Below, in pieces: positions 1 through 40,122 of a stretch of 64,000 nucleotides of DNA. Position 1 is the stretch's first letter; every line of letters starts with the position of its first letter. Made by a program: the position numbers and the translations under genes. The DNA is from Hirudinaria manillensis (lineage: Eukaryota > Annelida > Clitellata > Hirudinida > Hirudinidae), in assembly GCA_034509925.1 (NCBI GenBank), contig CM067537.1:3984501-4048500 (forward strand), given 5' to 3'. The notes beneath the pieces were generated by a model that was not told the DNA's origin, did no database searches, and worked only from the letters and a program-made list of their open reading frames with translations.

Positions 1-23
1 CCGATAACAGACAACATGATGAC

Positions 24-135
24 GACGACGACGACGAATACGATGACGTAGATGCTGATGATGATGACGACGATGATGACGATGTTGATGATGATGATGA
101 TGTTGATGATGAACATGATGATGATGATGATAGTA
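24..135. repeat. (GAY)n microsatellite
   Basis: Imperfect GAT/GAC trinucleotide array. Variation is mostly T versus C at one position of the unit. It is the first of more than twenty such clusters in the window, found in both orientations. Confidence 0.85.
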
Positions 136-2854
136 ATATATTTGAAGCGTTACTTTGCATCTCACGTTACTTCAGTCAAAGACTGATGATCAAAAAAGTT
201 GTGGAAAATTGAGTAAGAAATGTAATGACTGGTTGATGATAATGATTAAATAAAAGCAAGAGGTAGTGATGACGACGACGACGACGATGACAGTGACTTT
301 GATAATGATGGCCACTTCTGCAGAAGATCTCATTGGCTGCGGTTGGCAGGACTGATGAGAAATTACCTCATCACATTTTCCTTAAAAAAACAGATATAAA
401 ATAAATAAATAAATAAATATTTATACACAAATAAATAATAATGCTAAAATTCTGAATATTGTAAATATTTATACATTTACAAACAAATATAAAAATAATT
501 ATAAAAAATACTTTGTAAAAACATCAAAATTTATTCCAACTCTTTTTGAGGATTATTCGCTTTTATCAACAAAAATTTATTCCTCTCGGAATAACGTGAT
601 AAGCCATCATCACCATCATCATCATCATCATCGTCACCATCGCCGGCGTCACCCCAATTTCCATCATTATCATCACCATCACTACATTTGCTGTCCTAAA
701 ATTTTCACGAACTCAATGAACCTGAAACCATAAAAGACGGAGCAATAATGGTGAATAAGAATTATAAATGGATAAAATGATAATTAAAAATAATTTAAAT
801 AAATGTGAATATGTAACTAGAAACGGTCTAACTTCTGAATAAATTAAAAAAAAAAATTTATGAATGAGTTTAAAAGAAATAATTGTTGAAATAATTGGAA
901 AATATTCGTGAATAAATTATAAATGACCTGTTCCGATGAAACAATAGAGCATGGTTCTTATCATTGTTAATTAGAATTATATCACTAATGAAAACGGTGA
1001 TGATCTCGACGATGACAACGACGATCATGATGATGATAACGATGACATTTCTAGTCGTGGTGTTGATAGTGATGGTAATAAAAGTCAGGGCTGAGGCAAT
1101 ACGATGCAGTATTAAATTTGAAAAATATATAATATTATATAAAAAATATTATATATTATATAATTGTAAAATATATAACATATATAATATAATAATATAA
1201 ATAATATAACGTCCATCTATCCGTTCCTCCAGCCGGTGAAAGTTGTGATCTGATTGGGTTATAATAACGTTGATCTCAGTGATGAAACGCATGGCAGAAT
1301 GAAACATTTTTTTTTTTAATTTTAAACAAATATAATAATTTATTAAACGATATTTTAGAAGTTCAACTTTTGTTTTAGGAAAAGCATTTGCGACAAATAC
1401 GGCGGCATTTAACGAGCAATCAATCAATCAATCAATCAATATATATTTTATAATAATATAAATAACATTTATAATAATACGCTTTGCCTCTTTTTTTTAT
1501 CTCTCTTTAATGTAGTGTGATCAGAAAAGCTAGAAAATCTAGGTTAATTTATGATAATTAGTCTTAATTAACAAGGTCACTCAGACTCAACGAGCAATTG
1601 ATACCATTTGTGGCTTTGTATTGAATAAATTAATTTCAATGAATACAAGTTAGGCCTAACAACAACAGCAACAGCAACAACAACAACAACTCTTGGAAAT
1701 AACACGAAATAACATTTTGTAACTATTCTGAAAGGTCGCAACCTTTCATTTTGTTTCTTTAAAATCAATTTAAAATATTTGTAAAAAAAATGTTGAAACT
1801 GAAAATAGTCGTCATCAAGTGTCACAACTGCTTGTTACACAGGATTAAATGTATTTATTTGCTTATTTAATTATATTCATTATAATTAATTATATTTATT
1901 ATATAATAATATTCGTTATTTTATTTATTACAATTTAGCAAATATTTATTTGAATTATTTCCCAAATTAATCGAATTGAAATATATTTGCATTAAATCAT
2001 AACAATATAAATTTCTGTCAATTTAATGCTTCACAAAAACTAAAATTCACATAAAATTCATGCTAAACAAAATACCTACCTTACGTTTAATGGCCTCATC
2101 GTAAAAGATTTCCATTTCTCGGTCCATCGAACATCAATCACATCCTCATCAAGCACAGATCTCATCAAAGCCACATAAACACGAAACAGATTACAACAAC
2201 ACAACAACAACAACAACACAACAACAGCAATAACAACAACAACGACAACGATAACAACATACAGTCCGCCCAATACAGATAGGAAATGGTCATTTTTTCT
2301 GATAACTCATGTTATATTTCTCGAAAATTATTCAAATTTTAGAATGTTGAGTAAATAGTGTTTATAAATTTATGTATAAAAAGTTGGTTGAATATTAATT
2401 TCACATTAATTAAGAAATAACGAAAACGCTTTTTTTTTGGGGCGCCCAAAAATGCTAAGAATTTGGCGATGAAAGTCAATAATAACGTCAGAAATTTATG
2501 TTTTGGCACAAATCTTATAATTCAATTCCTTCTCGTTCAAAATGAACAAATTGTTACAGTAATGAAAGTATAAAGTTGCACCCGAGAAATATGTCTTTTG
2601 TGATTTATTTGTTTTTCCTCTGTTGAAAATGGAAGGAAGGACACAAAAGGAAAAGAAAGTTCAACCTCAGTATTGAAGAGTTTATAAATCATAAATTACG
2701 AATTATAAATTACGAATTATTTAATATGGTTATATATCAGAAATTCATTGAAACCTCGGTGTAAAGTAAGGAATCCAATTGGAATCACATTCTTCGTAAA
2801 TCATCCTTCGGATGAGACAAAGCAGAGGCAATATTAGCAATAACAACAACAACA

Positions 2855-2857
2855 ACA

Positions 2858-2910
<53 letters not shown>
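2855..2910. repeat. (ATT)n microsatellite
   Basis: Near-perfect ATT trinucleotide array, immediately preceded by a short CAA tract. Confidence 0.9.
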
Positions 2911-2913
<3 letters not shown>

Positions 2914-3864
2914 AATTACAATTGTTTCAAGCCAATGACAAATAATCTTTAATTTTTAAAAATACCTGCATACACAATACGTCACCCGGAGGAGAACGTA
3001 CTTGATCATCGGCGTTGATTGTATGCCAACAAATGAAACAACAAAACAACGACGACGACAACAACAACAGCTTTGGTCGAAGCAAAGTCATGACATTACA
3101 AAAGAGTTATGAGAATTATGCCAATAACACGCCATGATATCATATTATCATTTATGTCCATAATACGTCATGATACTATATTATCTCTCGTGTCCATGAT
3201 ATCACATTACCACTTATGTCATTAATAAACCATGAAACAATATCACGTAATTTGTATATCGTGTTAAAAGATACATTTTGGGTTAGAGGGAGATCGTCTG
3301 GTACTGGAAGAAGCTCCAATGAACTCGTGAAACTCGGTGCTGGAATAAAAATAATTTTAAATAAAAATAATTTGAAGTGAAAATAAGAAAAAAAAATCCC
3401 TTAAAAATTAACAACGGGGCTTACAATGGGATTTTGCAGCTTTTTAATGTTTCTGTCACGTGCTTCGAATGACGTCACCAAGCTCTTTTCATGAATTCAT
3501 CAAAGAACAGGGAACCAAAGAACATGATTAACACATAAGACAGATTCACTCGGAATATTTATATTTTTGCAAATACAAATAAATAAAATTATATTTTAAA
3601 TTAATTTTAACTTTAATTAATTATAAGAATTTTAATTTTAACTTAAGTGCTTAACATTAACCTAATTAAATTAAAATTGAATTCTTTGAACATCCCTTTA
3701 TTAGACCTATATGTTTCCAATCATCCTATCAGGATTTGTAGGGGAGAAGAGGGACCAGGATTGGTTGATGACCCGTTAATAATTTTTCAATAATTTTTAA
3801 TAATTAGTAATTAGAATAATTTTCATTATTATTTTAATTAATTATAATTTTAGCTATTGTTATG

Positions 3865-3882
3865 CCCTAACCCTAACCCTAA
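3865..3882. repeat. Three telomere-like CCCTAA units
   Basis: Three consecutive CCCTAA hexamers in AT-rich DNA. This is the common animal telomere motif read on the C-rich strand. It is too short to be a telomere. Confidence 0.7.
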
Positions 3883-5929
3883 CAGTTATAATATTAATTA
3901 ATAATTTTTGAATTAATAATAATCCCTTCCAATGCTTGTACTACCAAAGACTTAGTAAATCGTCCTACAGTTGATGTTGTTGAGTCTATAAAGCAGACGA
4001 CATCAGAGACACTTTTGTCGGTTGTTTGATGTTAGAAAACATGTCGCGAATAAACATTTTACTCTGTAAACATTTAACCTATGAAAATATTTTTATTTTA
4101 AATATTAAATAAAAATAAAAAGCTCTTCGAAAAAGATTTGCTTAAGAAATCAATGTCTTTCTTGATGTCGAGTTCATATTCAGAAGGAAAACATGCTGAA
4201 ACTTAAACAATAAACAAACAATAAACATAAACATGGAGACAAAAGTGGATGTAAACAACATTTTCAGAATCAAAACCTCGAAACGGCGACTACTAATTTT
4301 TTTGAATTATTGAAGTATTTTCTGCAAAAACAATCCTTCATTTTCCTGGCCATTGTTTTATTACTTGCAGTGTTTTGAAATTTTGTTTAAATTCGCGTCC
4401 GAGTACATTGTTGTTGTTGTTGTTGTATGTGTGCGGATGTTGTTGTTGGTGCTGTTCTATGGGGTTTTTTTCAAGAGTTGTTTCATGTCCCTTTATATTG
4501 TTGTTGTAGCTGTTGTTGTTGTATGTATGTTGATGTTGCTTCTATGTTCCATGTCTTTGTATGTCGTTTCATGTTTTTGTATACTTTTGTTGCTGCGCTT
4601 GGAAAACAAAGGGAAACAAAGATGAATAAAACAGTGAATTAATTGCAAACAAACTACGAAAGACTCAACGGTTGTTTTTTTTAAACATCTTCAAATCATT
4701 TCCAAATCCTTACATCAGGGCACGAAATTTTTGAGGCGAGAATTTATTCAAAAACACGTGCTTTTATTTTAAAATATTATTCAATTATTATTTATAAAAT
4801 ACATAAAATATTAAATATTAAAACAAGTAATTAAAATGATGCGGACGATGAAATTAATGGTATCATTTATATGGTTAATAATGATAATATTATTCTTATT
4901 ATTATATTATATTATATGACTAAATAATTATATAATATAATATAATATAATCGTATCATATCATATTATATTGTTATGGTACTGTTATTATTGGATTTAT
5001 ATCTCCACACTAACTCGTAACTTAAATTAAGAAAATTATTTAATAATAATTTTTTTTTAAATTAAGCAGTTAATTTACGACTTTAACGTCTGCATTCCGA
5101 AGTTTTTGTATCCTTCAATCAATAAAACTATTTATTTCAGTTTATTTCCTTCGTTAATAAATCATATTAAAACAAAATTTGCCCTGAAAACCAATGCAAC
5201 AATTGTTCACAACAACACGATGCAAATTACAACAAATACTTAATTAATTTTTTAATAATAATAATAATAATAATTGATAATTATCCAGAATAATTAAACA
5301 TAGTTTTCAGTAATTAGCCATGAAAAGCGATTTTTCCCTATGCATCCAAAATTATAAAAAAAAATTCTACCAAGTGAGGGCAGATAATGACGCTTTTTGA
5401 CAATAACTTTTTAATCAAATTATTTAGTCATATTAATTAATTATTTAATTAATTTATATTATAAAAATCATTTACAGAATTTACTCGAATAATTAGAAAC
5501 ATTAAAATCAAAACGTCTTCATCATCGTCGCAGTCGTCATCAGAAGATTCTATTATTCGTCATTGTCATCATCATCGTCGTAGTCGTCGTCATCCAGAAT
5601 TATCATCATCATTACCATCATCATCATCATCATCATCATCACTTTAAATTCCCTTTCTGCTGATGATCTACTGTTCCTAAATGTCAGGAAGAAAGAAGTC
5701 CTTTTAAGAAACATTTAATTTTAAAAATTAAAAAAATTATTTAAAAAAAAAGATTATTTCCTCCATCATTTATTATCGTTCGGCCATCGGCACGCCAATG
5801 TGACATTATTTTTTTTCTTTCCAGATGTTCCACGGTATTATCATCATCATCTGAAAAATTATTTTATTTTCTATTTTAAAATGAAAAATTCACATTTGTC
5901 ATAATAATTATTATTAATGAACCATCATC

Positions 5930-6140
5930 GTTTCATCATTGTCATCATCATCATCATTACCAGCATCATCATCATGGTCGTCGTCATCGTTGTGAACGTG
6001 ACGGATGAAATACAAATTCGATACGAACTCGAGAAGGAGTAAAAGTCGATGATGTTGAAAATGATGATGATGATGATGATGATGATGACGAAGACCATGA
6101 ACATGAACATCAACATCATCATCATCGTCGTCGTCGTCAT
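5930..6140. repeat. (RTC)n/(GAY)n compound microsatellite
   Basis: An ATC/GTC-rich half (about 5,930-5,995) is followed after about 50 bp by a GAT run (about 6,047-6,090) and another ATC/GTC run (6,105-6,145). The same triplet therefore occurs in inverted orientation and could pair intramolecularly. Confidence 0.75.
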
Positions 6141-6669
6141 CATCCTGTCATTAAATGCTGTCACATGGACTTGGCCTCCACTTTTCCAATCAGAACTGGA
6201 AGAAGAAGGTCCTAATTGCAATCCTCTGCATGGAGTGCAATCATAACAAACACCAACGTCATAGTCGTCATCATCGTCACCGTCATCATCACCGTCATCT
6301 TCAGCGTCACAGCAAGCCAACCGACCGTTATAATCATCACCGTGTCGCCATCATCGGGTTAAGGTGCCCCACAGGTCAAGGTCAGCACAGCAAACGACGT
6401 CGTTGGTTGAATGCACAGAAGTCTCTAATTGTGGCTGCCTTATCCTCAAGATTCAAGATTTAATTATTCAAAACACTCCTTCAAGTAGCATCAGCAACGA
6501 CATCGTCGTCATCATCATCATCTTATCATCATCACTATCATCTCCTCCATCATTTCATCGTCGTAGTCCTCCTCTTTCCCCTTTAAAAAGACTTCGTGTC
6601 ACATTAAAAAGTTACTTTGCAAGTACTTTCACACGAAGGTAATTTAATTTGATTTAAGAGCGAATCATT

Positions 6670-6957
6670 AACTTGCAACATCTTTCACACAACTTGCAAC
6701 ATCTTTCGTGCAACTTGCAACATCTTTCACACAACTTGCAACATCTTTCACACAACTTGCAACATCTTTCACACAACTTGCAACATCTTTCGTGCAACTT
6801 GCAACATCTTTCACACAACTTGCAATATCTTTCACACAACTTGCAACATCTTTCACACAACTTGGAACATCTTTCACACAACTTGCAACATCTTTCACAC
6901 AACTTGCAACATCTTTCGTGCAACTTGCAACATCTTTCACACGACTTGCAACATGGG
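6670..6957. repeat. 21-bp minisatellite, about 13.5 units
   Basis: Tandem units of ACTTGCAACATCTTTCACAC plus one A. Most units end CACAC, but units 2, 6 and 12 carry a CGTGC variant, and a few single-base variants occur (Y in unit 8, E in unit 10 of the translation). Because 21 is divisible by 3 and the unit has no stop in several frames, 80-130 codon frames run through it on both strands. These read as heptads such as LQHLSHN or CERCCKL. I see no sign that any is a gene. Confidence 0.9.
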
Positions 6958-7307
6958 CTTGAAACTGCTGCTCCAAAATGCTTTTCTTACCGCCACTTGC
7001 AAACATCTGGTGTTCTGAGTGTTTTTGAAGGAAATGCTTTGATCTATCGCATCGAATAAATTATCGGGAATATTAATTTATTTAGATTTTGTTATTTTTA
7101 ACAATATTTATTATTAATTTATTTAGAATTTTATTAATAATTATTTTTATTTATTTTTATTTTTTATTTTCACTAATAAACCATTGCACTTTGACAGTCT
7201 GAAAGAAGTTTAGTGCTTTTCATGTTTTCAAAAATTATGAAAGCATAAAATCCTCAGTGAACTGAAACAATTCGTGGACCATGCATTAAACAGGAGGAGA
7301 AATAATT

Positions 7308-7797
7308 CATTTAAATTATAATTCATTGAAATTATAATTCATTGAAATTATAGTTCATTGAAATTATAATTCATTGAAATTATAATTCATTTAAATTATA
7401 ATTCATTGAAATTATAATTCATTGAAATTATAATTCATTGAAATTATAATTCATTGAAATTATAATTCATTTAAATTATAATTCATTGAAATTATAATTC
7501 ATTTAAATTATAATTCATTGAAATTATAATTCATTGAAATTATAATTCATTGAAATTATAATTCATTGAAATTATAATTCATTGAAATTATAATTCATTG
7601 AAATTATAATTCATTGAAATTATAATTCATTTAAATTATAATTCATTGAAATTATAATTCATTTAAATTATAATTCATTGAAATTATAATTCATTGAAAT
7701 TATAATTCATTTAAATTATAATTCATTGAAATTATAATTCATTGAAATTATAATTCATTGAAATTATAATTCATTTAAATTATAATTCATTGAATTC
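7308..7797. repeat. 16-bp minisatellite, 31 units, two unit types
   Basis: Units of ATAATTCATTGAAATT alternate irregularly with ATAATTCATTTAAATT. I count 31 units. The T type occurs at units 1, 6, 11, 13, 21, 23, 26 and 30, and all others are G type; one unit has an extra A-to-G change. Each junction contains the palindrome AATTATAATT. Confidence 0.92.
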
Positions 7798-7799
7798 AT

Positions 7800-9766
7800 G
7801 CTCCCCTCCATCTGATGTTCTACTTAAAATTCAAAGGAACATTTGAAATTTAATTTGCAAAGTTTTGTGCTTTTCCATCTTTTTTTCCGAAATTCTGGTT
7901 TGAAGGATTTCCTTTTAAATGTTTTAAATATTTTAATTAATTTAATTAATTTAATTATTTTAAATATTTTAATCATTTTGATTATTTTATATATTTTAAT
8001 AATTTAATTTTTAATTTGATGAAAGTGAAATATATAAACACTCTTTCTTTTTTAAAAATTAATGCGTTTCAGATTTTAGCGGAAAATAATTACAATCGTT
8101 TTCATTTCAACTCCTTTCACTGACTTTCAAACAATTATTCTTTATTTTTAAATGGAATTTTCTAAAATTAATTGTAAATTATTTGTAAATTGATTAGAAA
8201 TTACGTGGATTTCATTCGTGGTTGTGCGGTGTGCAAGAGTCATTGTTGTTGAAATTTGTACATTCAATTGGATCATCCCGTTGGATGCCATGCTCTTATG
8301 ACGACGACGACGCAGATGATGTTGCTGATGGTGATGACGACGACGATGATGTTGGTGATGATTGTGATATTGTTGATGATGTATTCCGCTATTCATAAAT
8401 CTATCTAAACGTACCAGCTGTTCTTAAGCTACTTTTCATTTCGAAATACATGTACATGTATTATGCCAAATTCCAACATGGTTGCAAACTAAAATACGAA
8501 TTTAAATTATAAAATTTGGAGACTTTAACAACAAAATCAGATTAAAAAGAAAACACCTGACTATGACGATAACGATGATGATGATGAAACTGATGATGAT
8601 GACGACGACGATGATGATGCTTATCTGTGACGTGCAATAACACGCCCAAGAGTCGATTTCCACGTTGCAAGCAATTTCTTAGCAATTGACTTATCTTATT
8701 CTATGAACATCCTTATCTATTCAATGTGCAGCCGATAGAATTAGAATGCTATTAAAATATTTTCAAAATTTCTCTGAAAACATTTAAACATTTTATTAAT
8801 ATTATTATTAATAATAGCAGTATAATAATAATAATTATTATTATAATATATTATATTATTATAATAATAACATTATATATTAATTAACAAATTGTGAATT
8901 TGAGTTTGAATTTAGAATCATTTAGTGAAAGTTTATAAATTATCTTGGAATTTGTAAAGAACCATTTTCTATTTTTTGAGAGATCCCCTGGCGATTGGAG
9001 TGAAATTTAACCTGGCGAATAAATTGAAAATAAATTTTAAATTTCGCATCTAATTGTTATGAAGAAATTATATTGAAACTTTCCATTTAATTATCGATTT
9101 AATATCGATTCAGTGAGGAAATCCGTAAATTTAATCCGTACATTTACCTGACTTAAATTTTAATATTCCTCATCATCATCGTTGTCATCACTATCATCAT
9201 CATCATTATCGTCGTCATAGTCATCGTCATCATCGTTAATAACTACTTTGGCATCCCAGCAATTACTAGCATTAAGATTAAATCGAATTGAAATTATTTT
9301 CCTAAAATCAGACTTCACTGAAACACGAGCAGAATTTCTGCATTTGAAATATATTTTTTGTAAGGAATCAACGGTTAATGACTTGTTACCTGAATTCATG
9401 AGTGCATTCAATGAAATTCTCCGCAATTGTACTTTCATCGTCGTCGTCATCATCAGCACCTACAGCGGACGATAATGATGACGATGATGACGACGACGAC
9501 GATGATGATGATGATGATAATGATAATTTCCTTATCGGGACTTGTTATCAGGAGACCGTCCTAGTTTCAGAGAGAGTCTTTAAAGGAAACTTGTCGAAGT
9601 TGTTTGGAAACTTCGTTGGTCTATTGTTGGTCGTTGCTGTTGTTTAAGTTGTTGCTTTCAAGCGATGTATGTTCTTGCATTTGTTTACGTTTCAATTTGT
9701 ATATATATTCAATTAATTTAATAATTCATGAAGCATGAAATATTAAATGATATAGTAGTATTAATA

Positions 9767-9826
<60 letters not shown>

Positions 9827-10160
9827 TAATAATAATAATAATAATTATAATAATTAAATAATAATAATTATAATGATAATAATAATAATTATAATAATAA
9901 TAGACATTTGCATTATTAATTGACGTCACATCCAGATAACTAAGACTATTAGAAGTTAAAATGCAGTGGTTTCGAGTGTAATTTTAAGCTGCAGATTTTC
10001 ATAATTAATCGAACAGATGGAACGTGGTGGGGGGGTCCAACGTGTCTTTTTAAAGAGTTAGTCTTGGAAAACAAATTTACGAAACAGACAACCACGAATT
10101 TGCGAAGGAATTCGATTACGAATCAGTGAAGGAAGGAATAAAGGAACTGTGAATGAATGA
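7800..10160. other. Intergenic, no gene recognised
   Basis: AT-rich sequence with (GAY)n clusters at about 8,297-8,375, 8,566-8,620, 9,168-9,240 and 9,433-9,522 and an (AAT)n array at 9,768-9,902. No splice-bounded exon or known protein motif was seen. Confidence 0.55.
9768..9902. repeat. (AAT)n microsatellite
   Basis: Imperfect AAT array interrupted by ATTATAATAATTA-type segments. Confidence 0.88.
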
Positions 10161-10162
10161 GA

Positions 10163-10544
10163 GGATGGATGGATGGATGGATGGATGGATGGATGGATGG
10201 ATGGATGGATGGATGGATGGATGGATGGATGGATGGATGGATGGATGGATGGATGGATGGATGGATGGATGGATGGATGGATGGATGGATGGATGGATGG
10301 ATGGATGGATGGATGGATGGATGGATGGATGGATGGATGGATGGATGGATGGATGGATGGATGGATGGATGGATGGATGGATGGATGGATGGAATGATGG
10401 ATGGATGGATGGATGTATGGATGGATGGATGGATGGATGGATGGATGGATGGATGGATGGATGGATGGATGGATGGATGGATGGATGGATGGATGGATGG
10501 ATGGATGGATGGATGGATGGATGGATGGATGGATGGATGGATGG
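10163..10544. repeat. (GGAT)n microsatellite, about 95 units
   Basis: Tetranucleotide array of about 382 bp, nearly perfect, with interruptions near 10,392 and 10,415. Four consecutive units make 16 bases and no stop arises, so five overlapping 70-150 codon frames translate as WMDG or IHPS repeats. They are artefacts. Confidence 0.95.
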
Positions 10545-14530
<3,986 letters not shown>

Positions 14531-14729
14531 GAACTGGTAGTCTGACCATCGTCAAGAAAACATTGTTGAGTTCCTCGCAACAAAATCTCTCAACAGATCA
14601 ACAAAACATTTCAACAAACAGCGTCAACAAACTGCCGCTGGGGAACGTTGGAAGCTTTGACATCATGGGTTCCTCGGTTGAAGGCGATGCGGAAATGAAA
14701 AGAATTCAATCGCTCGACTTGAGTTACAA
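14531..14729 (+). CDS. Tentative N-terminal exon of PDE1
   Basis: A strong acceptor (pyrimidine run, then TTTGCCACAG) opens about 66 codons rich in Ser, Asn and Gln, with higher G+C than the flanks. The frame starts with two leftover bases and could end at ACAA|GTGGGT with two leftover bases. That phase matches the next PDE1 exon if it begins at 15,537 (one base, T) or 15,540. PDE1 N-termini upstream of the conserved RLK..RCL segment are variable, so there is no family motif to check against. Read through, the frame stops at 14,781, so this could also be a last exon or a chance frame. Only position, acceptor quality and phase link it to PDE1. Confidence 0.35.
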
Positions 14730-15534
14730 GTGGGTGCCAACCATTGTTTATTCATCAACAGGAAACCCAAAACCCAAATAGGTTGCCTGCAACATCCACT
14801 TCAAAACTTATATTACATAACCAATATATTACGTAACTAGATCTCATCAATAGACGTCATCACCAAGAGGACACGTCTTTACCATCAGACCAATCGGGAA
14901 CCATAAACTTTATAATTGTATTTATTTACGTATATATCCGACCTTTTGAATGCCTTGAAAATCCCGATAAGAAGGCCCTTCTTAACCGATCGCCACTTGT
15001 GCAAGTTTGGGTGTCAAACATGACATACAAAACACGGCTTTTTGACACCAATGCCTCGTGCCATATCGCCACCCATTCGGCCACCTGCAGTTCAGCTTTT
15101 AGCAGTTTAGCAACAATCGCTTTTGTTTTGTTTTTGTTTGAACGACAGCAAACAGCAACAAAAAAAAAAGAAAAACAAAAACGAAACATAATATCATCCG
15201 CAGATAGAACCCAAGTAAATAACAGGGGGTTAAGCAATAATTCCCTGAGCAATTTAAACACGACACTCGACTTATTGGGATTGCAAAGCACTCAGTGATG
15301 GGAAATAATACTCGGATAACGGCGTCAGCAGCAGAGAATCAATCCGAGTTCTGGTAATCCTTCCTCAATTGCTTTCCTCACCAACTCACATTTGGCCAGA
15401 AATGCCCAGCAAATCCCACCCGCAAAGTAATTTGCATCCAAATTAAAGATAATATTTTTATTTTTATTTCATTTCATTTTATTTATTTATTTAATTAATT
15501 ATTTATTTATTTTATCTCTCGCATCGCTCTGGAG

Positions 15535-40122
<24,588 letters not shown>

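Larger units (their letters stand above)
1..6660. other. Intergenic, repeat-rich, no gene recognised
   Basis: AT-rich sequence with many short microsatellites. These include (GAY)n or its complement around 24-135, 268-292, 1,009-1,050, 5,515-5,640, 5,930-6,140 and 6,505-6,550, (CAA)n around 1,660-1,690 and 2,190-2,265, and (ATT)n around 2,855-2,910. Open frames here are translated repeats (runs of Met, Asp, Val or Ile). I saw no splice-bounded exon and no recognisable protein. A weak 35-40 bp degenerate tandem motif beginning CATGATA lies at about 3,130-3,250. Confidence 0.6.

Noticed and set aside
300..370. Hammerhead ribozyme (contains ACTGATGAGAAAT)
   Set aside because: No CGAAA partner or helix arms could be found.
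3865..3882. Chromosome end
   Set aside because: Only three telomere-type hexamers, with ordinary sequence on both sides.
6670..7797. CRISPR array
   Set aside because: Repeats are directly tandem without unique spacers, and the host is an animal.
14926..15298. Overlapping 99- and 121-codon frames on opposite strands
   Set aside because: Cross an A-rich tract, have no motif, and do not fit the PDE1 exon phases.
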